Assembly: GCF_900188485.1 (NCBI RefSeq)
Contig: NZ_FZPH01000012.1
Span: 217,368 to 281,367, forward strand
Direction of reading: 5' to 3'
DNA from: Asanoa hainanensis
GTDB lineage: Bacteria > Actinomycetota > Actinomycetes > Mycobacteriales > Micromonosporaceae
DNA: 64,000 bases
Part shown: positions 16,405 to 24,960 of the stretch, one piece after another
Layout: every line of letters begins with the position of its first letter
Numbering within the stretch: position 1 is the first letter of the stretch
Notes under the pieces: generated by a model
What the model saw: only the letters and a program-made list of their open reading frames with translations
Database searches by the model: none
What the model was told of the DNA's origin: nothing
Made by a program: the position numbers and the translations under genes

Positions 16405-16965
16405 ATGACCGCAATGGCAGAGCGGCACACCGCGCGGACGACCGCTCCGGCGGTCACCTACGAGTCGACCGAGACGACAGCGCAGAAGGCAGCGCGCTAC
16501 ATGTGGGCGGGCGTCCGCCTGGCCCTCGCCTTCACCTTCCTGTGGGCGTTCCTGGACAAGGTCTTCGGGTTCGGTTTCGCCACCCCGAGCGAGCGCTCGT
16601 GGGTCAACGGCGGAAGCCCGACCAAGGGGTTCCTCAGCGGCTCGGAAGGTCCGTTCGCGGACTTCTACCACAACCTGGCTGGCACCGGCTTCGCGAACTG
16701 GGCGTTCATGCTCGGTCTGCTGGGTATCGGGCTGGCCCTCACCTTCGGCATCGGCATGCGCATCGCCGCGGCCTCGGGTGCCCTGCTCTACGTCATGATG
16801 TGGTCGGTCGCGCTCCCTCCGGAGACCAACCCGTTCATGGACGAGCACCTGATCTTCGCCGCCGTCCTCGTCGGGCTCGCGCTCGTCGGCGCCGGCCGGA
16901 CCCTCGGCTTCGGTGGGTACTGGGAGAAGCTGCCGATCGTGAAGCGGCTGCCCTGGCTCAAGTGA
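16405..16965 (+). CDS. DoxX-family integral membrane protein
   Basis: Protein of 186 aa with four hydrophobic helices and a short cytoplasmic N-terminus. WAGVRLALAFTFLWAFLDK opens helix 1 and GFANWAFMLGLLGIGLAL lies in the middle. This fits DoxX/DoxD-type proteins, which associate with quinone-linked redox chemistry or thiol-oxidative stress responses. The ATG follows GGAGGG. The upstream region carries a DosR-like box and a second palindrome, so hypoxic induction is likely. The exact reaction is unknown. Confidence 0.8.
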   Translation: MTAMAERHTARTTAPAVTYESTETTAQKAARYMWAGVRLALAFTFLWAFLDKVFGFGFATPSERSWVNGGSPTKGFLSGSEGPFADFYHNLAGTGFANWAFMLGLLGIGLALTFGIGMRIAAASGALLYVMMWSVALPPETNPFMDEHLIFAAVLVGLALVGAGRTLGFGGYWEKLPIVKRLPWLK

Positions 16966-17059
16966 CCGCGAAGCGCCATCTCGTGACCCGGGGCACCGCT
17001 GACGGCGGTGCCCCGGCCGAGTCTCGACGCGCCTCTCGACGACCGGAAGAAGGTGTTCC

Positions 17060-18147
17060 ATGACCAGCATCCGGCTCGACTACGTGACCAAGGTGTTTCC
17101 GGGCGGAGCCGTCGCGCTCGACGGCGTTGACCTCTCGGTCCGCGACGGTGAACTGCTCGTCCTGGTCGGCCCGTCCGGCTGCGGAAAGTCCACCGTCCTG
17201 CGGATCATCGCCGGCCTGGAGGATGCCACCAGCGGGTCGGTACAGGTGGACGGCGTAGAGATCGACGGGGTTCCGCCGAAGATGCGTGACGTGGCGATGG
17301 TTTTCCAGAACTACGCCCTCTACCCGCACATGACCGTTGCCGACAATCTGGGTTTCGCGTTGCGCCTGCGGCACGTGGCGGCGGCCGAACGCACCGCGAG
17401 GGTCGACGAGACCGCGCACATGCTGGAGATTCGCGAGCTGTTGGAGCGCAAGCCGAAGGCGCTGTCGGGCGGCCAGCGCCAGCGGGTCGCGATGGGCCGG
17501 GCGCTGGTCCGCGACCCGCGGATCCTGTTGATGGACGAGCCACTGTCCAACCTGGACGCGAAGCTGCGGGTGGCTATGCGTGCCGAACTGCGCCGGCTGC
17601 ACGAGCGGTTCCACACGACCACGGTCTACGTCACGCACGACCAGGTGGAGGCCATGACGCTCGGCGACCGGATCGCCGTGCTGCACGAGGGCCGCGTCCA
17701 ACAGGTCGGGGCGCCCGGCTGACCGCCGGCGAACCCGCCGTCCTGGTCCTCGCGGACGGGACGCGGTGGACGCTGCCGGGCACCGGGCCGGCGGCAGCCC
17801 AAGAGGTGATCGTCGGGATCCGGCCCCATGCGTTGGTCTGGCCCGCACCCATCGGATCACCGCAGCTGACCGCCACCATCACCGGCCGAGAGTTCCTCGG
17901 CAACGCCGAGCACCTCTTCTTCGCCGCGCCCGGTGCGGCATCGTCCGACGACGGCGCCGGCCAGTGGACGGCCCGGGTCGAAGCCGACTGCGCCCTCGCC
18001 CCAGGCGACGAGGTGACCTTCGGCGTGGACACCGGCGAGCTCCACCTGTTCGACCCGGCCTCTGGCGCGGCGCTCCTCCGCGCCGGCCTGCCTGAGCGGT
18101 GCCCGTCGGGCAGAAGCACGGTGCTGATTCAGGCGGTGCGGATGTGA
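17060..18147 (+). pseudogene. MalK/UgpC-type ABC ATPase with internal deletion
   Basis: Residues 1-220 form a complete ABC ATPase: Walker A GPSGCGKST near residue 38, signature LSGGQRQRVAMGRAL near 133, Walker B ILLMDEPLSNLDA near 155, and switch VTHDQVEAMTLGDRIAV. At GRVQQVGAPG the frame stops (17722). The TOBE/MOP region continues in another frame (ADGTRWTLPG, then IVGIRPHALVWP) up to 18147. About 40 residues and the frame are lost at the junction. No permease or binding protein is nearby. The NBD alone might still be made, but without its regulatory domain. Confidence 0.68.
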
Positions 18148-18192
18148 TTCGGATCGACTCCCAGGTCGCCCAACCGCCGCACGTGATCGGCA

Positions 18193-18206
18193 GGGTCTTA
18201 GGTCCC
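18193..18206. promoter_or_regulatory. DosR-like box
   Basis: GGGTC-TTAG-GTCCC matches 9 of 10 arm positions and lies 60 nt before the flavodoxin start. Confidence 0.6.
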
Positions 18207-18265
18207 GGTCGCGGCGGGCCCCGCGACTCTGACACGCGCTCCGCGCCGGCAAGAGGATGGACGGC

Positions 18266-18772
18266 ATGAAGGTTCTCGTGACCGCAGCATCGAAACACGG
18301 CTCGACGGCTGAGATCGCCGAAGCCATCGCCGAGGAGATCCGGGCGGGCGGCCACGTCGTCGTCGTCCGGCCGCTGCCCGGCGGCGACGTCGACGGCTTC
18401 GACGCCGTGGTGCTCGGCAGCAGCGTCTACCTCGGAAGGTGGCTCAAGGAGGCGACGGACTTCGTCCGCCGGCACGGGCCGGAGCTGCGGCGCCGGCGGG
18501 TCTGGCTGTTCTCCAGCGGACCCGTCGGTGACCTGCCACGGCCCGGCGACCAGGCAGTCGACGTGTCCGAGGTCGAGCGTGCGACCGGCGCCGCCGGCCA
18601 CGCCGTCTTCGCCGGCCGCCTGGACCGCTCCCGGCTCACGTTCGGCGAGAAGGCGATCGTCCTGAGCCTGCGTGCCCCGGAGGGCGACTTCCGCGACTGG
18701 ACCGCGATCCACGACTGGGCGACCTTCGTCGCCACCGACCTGCGCTCGTCGAGCGCTCCCGCCCAGCCATAG
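18266..18772 (+). CDS. flavodoxin-domain protein, HemG-like
   Basis: FMN-binding flavodoxin fold of 168 aa. [20 protein letters not shown] is the phosphate-binding first strand-loop, [15 protein letters not shown] is the second flavin loop, and a C-terminal [10 protein letters not shown] helix follows. This type is close to menaquinone-linked protoporphyrinogen oxidase (HemG) and to actinobacterial flavodoxins of unknown partner. ATG 18266 is preferred over 18257 because AAGAGG is then 9 nt away and the fold starts there. A DosR-like box is upstream and the phosphoketolase locus follows within 28 nt, so the two may be co-transcribed. Confidence 0.82.
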   Translation: MKVLVTAASKHGSTAEIAEAIAEEIRAGGHVVVVRPLPGGDVDGFDAVVLGSSVYLGRWLKEATDFVRRHGPELRRRRVWLFSSGPVGDLPRPGDQAVDVSEVERATGAAGHAVFAGRLDRSRLTFGEKAIVLSLRAPEGDFRDWTAIHDWATFVATDLRSSSAPAQP

Positions 18773-18800
18773 CTACCTCGAGAGCCTGGAGGAAAGTCCC

Positions 18801-20997
18801 ATGGACGCCGTCGCCGACCTGGAGACGCCCCTGCCCACCGACGACCTGGCGCGGCTCGACGCCTACTGGCGTGCGGCGAACTACCTGACCGTCGGGCAGA
18901 TCTACCTGCTGGACAATCCGCTGCTGCGCGAGCCCCTGCGGCCCGAGCACGTCAAGCCCCGCCTGCTGGGCCACTGGGGCACCAGCCCAGGTCTCAACCT
19001 GTTGTACGCGCACCTCAGCCGGGTGATCAACCAGCGTGACCTCAACATGATCTACGTGACCGGGCCCGGACACGGTGGCCCCGCGATCGTCGCCAACACC
19101 TGGCTGGAAGGCACCTACAGCGAGCTCTACCCGTCGGTGAGCCGTGACGAGGCGGGCATGCGTCAGCTGTTCCGCCTCGAACGTGTTCCTCAACCCCGCC
19201 CGTGACGGTGCCGTGCTGCCGATCCTGCACCTCAACGGCTACAAGATCGCCAACCCGACGGTCCTCGACCGGATCCCGGACGAGGATCTGCACAGTCTCA
19301 TGCGAGGGCACGGCTACCAGCCGTACGAGGTCGCGGGCGACGACCCCACGCGGGTCCACCAGGCGCTGGCCAGCACCCTCGAGAGGGCGCTCGACGACAT
19401 CGCCGGCATCCAGCGGCGGGCGCGGCAGGGTGAAGCCGACCCGCGGCCCCGCTGGCCGATGATCATCCTGCGCACACCGAAGGGCTGGACCGGGCCGGCG
19501 GTCGTCGACGGGCTGCCGGTCGAAGGGACCTTCCGCGCCCACCAGGTACCCATCGCCGCCGTGCGGGACAACCCGGAGCACCTGGCCATGCTGGAGGCGT
19601 GGCTGCGGTCGTACCGACCCGAGGAGATCTTCGACGCCACCGGGGCGCCCGTCCCGAACGTGGCGGCGCTGACACCGCGTGGCGACCGGCGGATGAGTGC
19701 CCAACCACGGGCCAACGGTGGAACGGTCCTGCGCGACCTGGTCCTGCCCGACTTCCGCGACTACGCCGTACAGGTGACCCGCCCGGGGTCGCCGAGCAGC
19801 GAGGCGACGCGCACGCTCGGTGCCTTCGTCCGGGACGTGATCGTGGCGAACCCGGACAGGTTCCGTCTCTTCGGGCCCGACGAGGTCGCCTCCAACCGGC
19901 TCGGCGCCGCTTTCGAGGTGACCGACCGGGCCTTCGACGCGGAGATCCGGCCGGGCGACGACCACCTCTCCGCGGATGGTCGAGTCATGGAGGTGCTCTC
20001 CGAGCATCTCTGCCAAGGTTGGCTCGAGGGCTACCTGCTCACCGGCCGGCATGGAATCTTCACCAGCTACGAAGCGTTCATCCACGTCGTCGACTCGATG
20101 GTCAACCAACACGCCAAGTGGCTCAAGGTGACTCGGGGCATCTCGTGGCGACGGCCCATCGCCTCGCTCAACTATCTGCTGTCCAGCCATGTGTGGCGGC
20201 AGGACCACAACGGCTTCTCCCACCAGGACCCCGGCTTCATCGACCACGTCGTCAACAAGAAGGCCGAAGTCGTACGGGTATACCTGCCGCCGGACGCCAA
20301 CACGTTGCTGTCCACCATGGACCATTGCCTGCGGAGCAGGCACTACATCAACGTCGTGGTCGCCGCGAAGCAACCGGCACCCACCTGGCTGCCGATGGAC
20401 GAGGCGGTGCTGCACTGCCGCCGCGGCCTGGGCATCTGGAACTGGGCCAGCACCGCCGGGGACGCGGAACCGGACGTGGTGCTGGCCTGCGCCGGCGACG
20501 TGCCCACGCTCGAGACCCTCGCCGCCGCCGACCTGCTGCGAACCCACCTCCCAGACCTCAGGGTCCGGGTTGTCAACGTCGTCGACCTGATGCGCCTGCA
20601 GCCGGAAGCCGAACATCCGCACGGCCTGCCGGATGCGCAGTTCGACGCCCTCTTCACGGTGGACAAACCGGTGATCTTCGCGTTCCACGGTTACCCGACG
20701 TTGATCCACCGGCTGACCTACCGTCGCACCAACCACCACAACCTGCACGTCCGCGGCTACAAGGAAGAAGGCACCACGACCACACCGTTCGACATGGTGA
20801 TGCTCAACGACCTCGACCGCTTCCACCTCGTCATCGACGTGATCGACCGCGTGCCGGGGCTCAGCTCACGGGCCGCCCAGCTGCGCCAGGACATGGTCGA
20901 CGCCCGGCAACGGTGCCGCGACTACACCCGCGCCCACGGCGACGACGACCCGGCGATCAGCGGCTGGCAATGGAGCCCGCAGCCACCTGCCGCGTGA
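18801..20997 (+). pseudogene. phosphoketolase (Xfp) with central deletion
   Basis: ATG 18801 (GGAGGAAAG upstream) opens a true phosphoketolase: [15 protein letters not shown], then [10 protein letters not shown] and [12 protein letters not shown]. There the frame fails and the enzyme resumes in another frame at [20 protein letters not shown], running to the normal C-terminus at 20997. About 55 residues between these points are missing, including the GDGEAETG thiamine-diphosphate/Mg motif. The enzyme splits xylulose-5-P or fructose-6-P to acetyl-P. Without this segment it should be inactive. Everything else is well conserved, so the event is recent or an assembly error. Confidence 0.8.
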
Positions 20998-21030
20998 TGG
21001 CACGGAGGGTTTTCGTGGCGGCGGCGACCT

Positions 21031-21068
21031 CGTTAGGCTGCCTACGATGGGGTTGAAGGAGCCTAACG
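21031..21068 (+). promoter_or_regulatory. inverted repeat enclosing the dosS ribosome site
   Basis: CGTTAGGCT (21031-21039) and AGCCTAACG (21060-21068) are perfect 9-bp complements with a 20-nt loop. The right arm includes the end of the GAAGGAG ribosome site and touches the ATG at 21069. As RNA it would bury the start region; as DNA it could be an operator. Confidence 0.5.
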
Positions 21069-22850
21069 ATGTCTGGACCAGCCGAGCCCGACGAGCAGGC
21101 GGGCATCCAACACGAACGCGTCGACAGCTCGCTGACCTTTCCCGACGCCCCCCGGCTCGAGCTCGACCAGCTCCTTAGGCAGTTGGTCGATCGCGCGCAG
21201 GAAGTCATGGCCACCCAGGGGCGGCTCCGTGGGCTGCTGCGCGCGAACCAACTGATCATCGGCGACCTGGCTCTGCCGGCCGTGCTTCGCCGCATCGTCG
21301 AGGCGGCGCGTGAGCTGGCCGGCGCCCGCTACGCGGCGCTCGGCGTGGTGTCGCCGACGGGAGGGCTGGCCGAGTTCATCCACAGCGGCATGCCGGCCGA
21401 CGCGGTGGAGGTCATCGGCCATCTCCCCGAGGGCAAGGGCCTGCTCGGTGCGCTGATCAATGATCCGCGGCCGATCCGGCTGCTGGACATCGGCGATGAC
21501 CCGCGCTCGGCGGGCTTTCCGGCCGGGCACCCGCCGATGCACAGCTTCCTCGGCGTGCCGATCCGCATCCGTGACGAAGTCTTCGGCAACCTGTATCTCG
21601 CCGAGAGCACGACAGGTGCCTTCAGCGCCGAGGACGAGGAGCTGGTCAGAGCGCTCGCCGCGACAGCGGCGGTCGCGATCGACAACGCGCGCCTCTACGC
21701 CTCGGCGCAACTGCGCGGCGAGTGGCTGCAGGCCTCGGCTGCCATCACCCGTCAGGTCCTCGCGACCGAGGGATCGCCCATCTACCCGCTGCGGCGCATC
21801 GCCGAGCGCACCATGGAGGTGGCGAAAGCCGACCTCGTGACGGTCGTGCTCCCGGATCCCGACGACGAGGACGAACTGCGGATCGAGGTGGCCGTCGGCG
21901 TTGCCGCCGCCTCGCTCGCCGGAACTCGCGTGCCGGCCAGCGGGACGTTGTCGGGTGAGGTGCTCGCGTCCGGCCAGCCCCTGCGGTTGGCCAACCCGGG
22001 CGAGGGCGGCGCCCGCGTGTCGCCGACCGCCGAGGTCGTCGACATCGGGCCGGTCCTCGCGGTGCCGCTGCACGGCTCCGCACGCATCCACGGTGTGCTG
22101 TGGACCGCGCGAGCGCCCGGCCGCGTGCCGTTCACCGCCGACGACGTCGCCATGGCCGCGAGCTTCGCGAACCAGGCGGCGCTGGCCATCGAGCTCGCCG
22201 AGGCACGGGCCGAGCAGCAACGTGTGGCGATGCTCCACGAACGCGAACGGATTGCCGCCGACCTGCACGACCATGTGATCCAACGGCTGTTCGCCGCCGG
22301 TCTTTCCCTGCAAGGCGTGGCGGTGCAGGTCGGCGCCAGCCCGACCGCCGATCGCATCGTCCAGGTCATCGACGACCTCGACACCACCATCAGCCAGATC
22401 CGCACCACCATCTTCCAGCTCCAACGCCAGCCCGGCACGGCGGCTAGCAGCATCCGCGCCCGTCTGCTCGACATCGCGACCCAGGTCACACCGGCCCTCG
22501 GGTTCGAGCCCGGCGTCCGCTTCAGCGGCGTCATCGAGAGCCAGGTGCCCGACGACCTCGTCGACGACCTCGAGGCGGTCCTTCGCGAAGCGCTCACCAA
22601 CGTCGCCCGCCACGCGCAGGCCACGTCGGCCGAGGTCGAGTTCACCGTCACCACCGATGCCGTCACCCTGGTGGTCCGCGACGACGGTCGCGGGATCGGC
22701 GAGAGCACCCGCAGCAGCGGCCTGGGCAACCTGCGGGCACGTGCGCAACGGCGTGGCGGCACCCTCGCGATCTCGGCGTTCCAGCCGAGCGGCACACGGC
22801 TGTGCTGGTCCGTTCCCTTGCCGGCTTTCGGGCCGACCGGCCGCGACTGA
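21069..22850 (+). CDS. dosS: DosS/DevS-type two-GAF haem sensor histidine kinase
   Basis: Protein of 593 aa: GAF1 (about 65-210), GAF2 (about 225-380), HisKA_3 dimerisation domain and HATPase. GAF1 keeps the PAGHPPMHSFLGVP loop; H154 aligns with the haem-ligating H149 of Mycobacterium tuberculosis DosS. The phospho-acceptor is H402 in ADLHDHVIQRLFA, and the ATP-site motifs are EALTNVARHA and DDGRGIGESTRSSGLGN. No transmembrane segment is present. It should sense O2/NO/CO or redox state and phosphorylate the DosR protein encoded at 27299. The genes are not adjacent, unlike in mycobacteria. A hairpin covers its translation start. Confidence 0.92.
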   Translation: MSGPAEPDEQAGIQHERVDSSLTFPDAPRLELDQLLRQLVDRAQEVMATQGRLRGLLRANQLIIGDLALPAVLRRIVEAARELAGARYAALGVVSPTGGLAEFIHSGMPADAVEVIGHLPEGKGLLGALINDPRPIRLLDIGDDPRSAGFPAGHPPMHSFLGVPIRIRDEVFGNLYLAESTTGAFSAEDEELVRALAATAAVAIDNARLYASAQLRGEWLQASAAITRQVLATEGSPIYPLRRIAERTMEVAKADLVTVVLPDPDDEDELRIEVAVGVAAASLAGTRVPASGTLSGEVLASGQPLRLANPGEGGARVSPTAEVVDIGPVLAVPLHGSARIHGVLWTARAPGRVPFTADDVAMAASFANQAALAIELAEARAEQQRVAMLHERERIAADLHDHVIQRLFAAGLSLQGVAVQVGASPTADRIVQVIDDLDTTISQIRTTIFQLQRQPGTAASSIRARLLDIATQVTPALGFEPGVRFSGVIESQVPDDLVDDLEAVLREALTNVARHAQATSAEVEFTVTTDAVTLVVRDDGRGIGESTRSSGLGNLRARAQRRGGTLAISAFQPSGTRLCWSVPLPAFGPTGRD

Positions 22851-22863
22851 GGACCTTCGGCCC
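22850..22863. promoter_or_regulatory. DosR-like box
   Basis: AGGAC-CTTC-GGCCC matches 8 of 10 arm positions and overlaps the end of the sensor kinase gene, 37 nt before the PPOX gene. An identical 14-mer occurs at 40039-40052. Confidence 0.6.
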
Positions 22864-22899
22864 TGATCTCCCCGGCCCGCGACCCGCGAACGTTGGGCG

Positions 22900-23355
22900 G
22901 TGAACTCTTTACCAGCCGGACCGGGCGCGGCACCGAACCTCGCGGAGCTGAGCCGAGCCGAGTGCCTGCGCCTTCTCGCGACCGGGTCGGTGGGTCGCGT
23001 CGTCTTCACCGAGTCCGCGTTGCCCGCCGCGCATCCGGTCAACTATCTGCTGGACGGCGAAGAGGTGGTGTTCCGCACCGGCGGGGGCGGCAAGCTCGCG
23101 GCGGCGACCATGCGCAACGTCGTCGCCTTCCAGGTGGACGACATCCGAGCCGAGTCGGCGTCCGGCTGGAGCGTGCTCGGCGTCGGCGAGGCCTACGAGG
23201 TCGTCGACGCGGTGCGGCTCAGGTCGCTGGGCTCGAGGCTGCCGCGGCCGTGGGTCGGGTCCGCGGCGAACGGCCACACCATCGCCATCCCGCTGCGCCG
23301 GCTCACCGGGCGGCGACTGGGGATCGGAGAGCCACCGCGACGACCGCCTCCGTAG
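22900..23355 (+). CDS. PPOX-class flavin/F420-binding split-barrel protein
   Basis: Split beta-barrel of 151 aa in the pyridoxamine-5'-phosphate-oxidase-like superfamily. LATGSVGRVVFTE opens the barrel, HPVNYLLDGEEVVFRT follows, and VVAFQVDD is the central strand. These actinobacterial proteins bind FMN, F420 or haem and often reduce or sequester small molecules. The GTG start lacks a strong ribosome site. It lies directly behind the sensor kinase with a DosR-like box between, so it is likely hypoxia-induced. Cofactor and substrate are not determined by sequence. Confidence 0.8.
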   Translation: MNSLPAGPGAAPNLAELSRAECLRLLATGSVGRVVFTESALPAAHPVNYLLDGEEVVFRTGGGGKLAAATMRNVVAFQVDDIRAESASGWSVLGVGEAYEVVDAVRLRSLGSRLPRPWVGSAANGHTIAIPLRRLTGRRLGIGEPPRRPPP

Positions 23356-23368
23356 TCCCAGCCGGTCC

Positions 23369-23382
23369 AGGACCTAAGACCC
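23369..23382. promoter_or_regulatory. DosR-like box
   Basis: AGGAC-CTAA-GACCC matches 8 of 10 arm positions, 63 nt before the pyruvate phosphate dikinase start. Confidence 0.58.
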
Positions 23383-23445
23383 TGCACTCCGCCTGCTCGG
23401 CAGCCGACGCTACAGGAGAGGACTGGGCCAGGAGAGGGGCGGACG

Positions 23446-24945
23446 ATGCCGAAGTACGTCTACGACTTCATCGAGGGTGACAAGGACCAGAAGGACCTGC
23501 TCGGCGGCAAGGGCGCCAACCTTGCGGAGATGGCTCGGCTGGGCCTTCCCGTGCCACCCGGGTTCACCGTCACCACGACCGCGTGCCGCGCCTTCCTGGC
23601 ATCCGGGCACGTCCCCGACGGCCTGTTCGCCGAGATCGGTGAGCATCTGCGGCAACTCGAGATCCGCACGGACAAGCGGCTCGGCGACGCCGCCGACCCG
23701 TTGCTGCTTTCCGTCCGGTCCGGCGGCAAGTTCTCCATGCCGGGGATGATGGAGACCATCCTCGACATAGGACTCAACGACCACAGCGTCGAAGGTCTGG
23801 CGGCCCATGCCCACGACGACCGGTTCGCCTGGGACTCGTACCGTCGTCTGATACAGATGTTCGGTCGCACGGTCTACGACATACCGGCCCGACAGTTCGA
23901 GTCGGAGATGTCCGTCGTCAAGGCGGCCGCGGGCGTCGAGGCAGACAACGACCTGACCGCCGACGACCTGCGACGGCTCGTGGCCGCGTTCAAGAAGGTG
24001 TTCCGTGCGGGGGCCGGCCGCGAGTTCCCCCAGGCGCCGCACGAGCAGCTCCACCTGGCGGTGCGGGCCGTCTTCGCCTCGTGGCGATCGCCCCGCGCCG
24101 GGCTCTACCGGCGGCAGGAGCACATCCCGGACGACCTCGGTACCGCCGTGAACATCATGGCGATGGTGTTCGGCAACCTCGGCGTCGACTCGGGCACCGG
24201 CGTGGCCTTCACCCGCGACCCGGCAACAGGCGCCCGCGGCGTCTACGGTGACTACCTGACCAACGCGCAAGGCGAGGACGTCGTCTCCGGCGTCCGCAAC
24301 ACCGTTTCGCTGGAGCAGCTCGAAGCCATCGACCCGGTCAGCTTCCATCATCTCGTCTCCATCATGGACACTCTGGAGAAGCACTACCGCGACCTGTGTG
24401 ACATCGAGTTCACCGTCGAACGGGGCAAGCTCTGGATGCTGCAGACGCGGGTCGGCAAGCGGACCCCGGCCGCGGCCCTCACCATCGCCAACCAACTCGT
24501 CGAGGAGGGTCTGATCGACCTGGACGAGGCGCTGGCCCGGGTGACCGGCGAGCACCTGACCCAGTTGATGTTCCCGACCTTCGACGACCGGGCCCTGCCG
24601 GCGCCGTTGGCGCGTGGGGTGCCGGCATCACCGGGCGCGGCGTTCGGCCGGGTGGTCTTCGACTCCGCCGAAGCGGCCGCCGCCTCCGGTGAGAACGTCA
24701 TCCTGGTCCGGCGCGAGACCAGCCCTGACGACCTCGCCGGCATGATCGCCGCGGCGGGCATCTTGACCAGCCGGGGCGGCAAGACCTCACATGCGGCCGT
24801 CGTGGCCCGCGGCATGGGCAAGACGTGCGTCTGTGGGGCCGAGGACGTGCGGATCGCGCCCGACGAGCGCAGCTTCACCGTCGACGGCGTCACCGTCAAC
24901 GCCGGCGACGACATCTCGATCGACGGCTCGACCGGCGCGGTCTAG
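23446..24945 (+). CDS. ppdK: pyruvate phosphate dikinase, N-terminal part (ends at in-frame TAG)
   Basis: ATP-grasp and phosphohistidine domains of PPDK (499 aa). LLGGKGANLAEMARLGLPVP opens the protein, RSGGKFSMPGMMETIL binds nucleotide, and GGKTSHAAVVARGMGKTCV carries the catalytic His. PPDK converts pyruvate, ATP and Pi to PEP, AMP and PPi reversibly. A TAG at 24943 ends this part at STGAV. The next codons LGALP and the ORF at 24961 continue in the same frame with the PEP domain, so this is one gene cut by a single amber codon at the domain linker. A DosR-like box is upstream. Confidence 0.85.
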   Translation: MPKYVYDFIEGDKDQKDLLGGKGANLAEMARLGLPVPPGFTVTTTACRAFLASGHVPDGLFAEIGEHLRQLEIRTDKRLGDAADPLLLSVRSGGKFSMPGMMETILDIGLNDHSVEGLAAHAHDDRFAWDSYRRLIQMFGRTVYDIPARQFESEMSVVKAAAGVEADNDLTADDLRRLVAAFKKVFRAGAGREFPQAPHEQLHLAVRAVFASWRSPRAGLYRRQEHIPDDLGTAVNIMAMVFGNLGVDSGTGVAFTRDPATGARGVYGDYLTNAQGEDVVSGVRNTVSLEQLEAIDPVSFHHLVSIMDTLEKHYRDLCDIEFTVERGKLWMLQTRVGKRTPAAALTIANQLVEEGLIDLDEALARVTGEHLTQLMFPTFDDRALPAPLARGVPASPGAAFGRVVFDSAEAAAASGENVILVRRETSPDDLAGMIAAAGILTSRGGKTSHAAVVARGMGKTCVCGAEDVRIAPDERSFTVDGVTVNAGDDISIDGSTGAV

Positions 24946-24960
24946 CTGGGTGCCCTGCCG

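Noticed and set aside
19042..20826. 594-codon minus-strand ORF
   Set aside because: Shadow of phosphoketolase. The plus-strand frame carries the conserved motifs.
21063..23042. 659-codon minus-strand ORF
   Set aside because: Shadow of the DosS gene; no recognisable domain.
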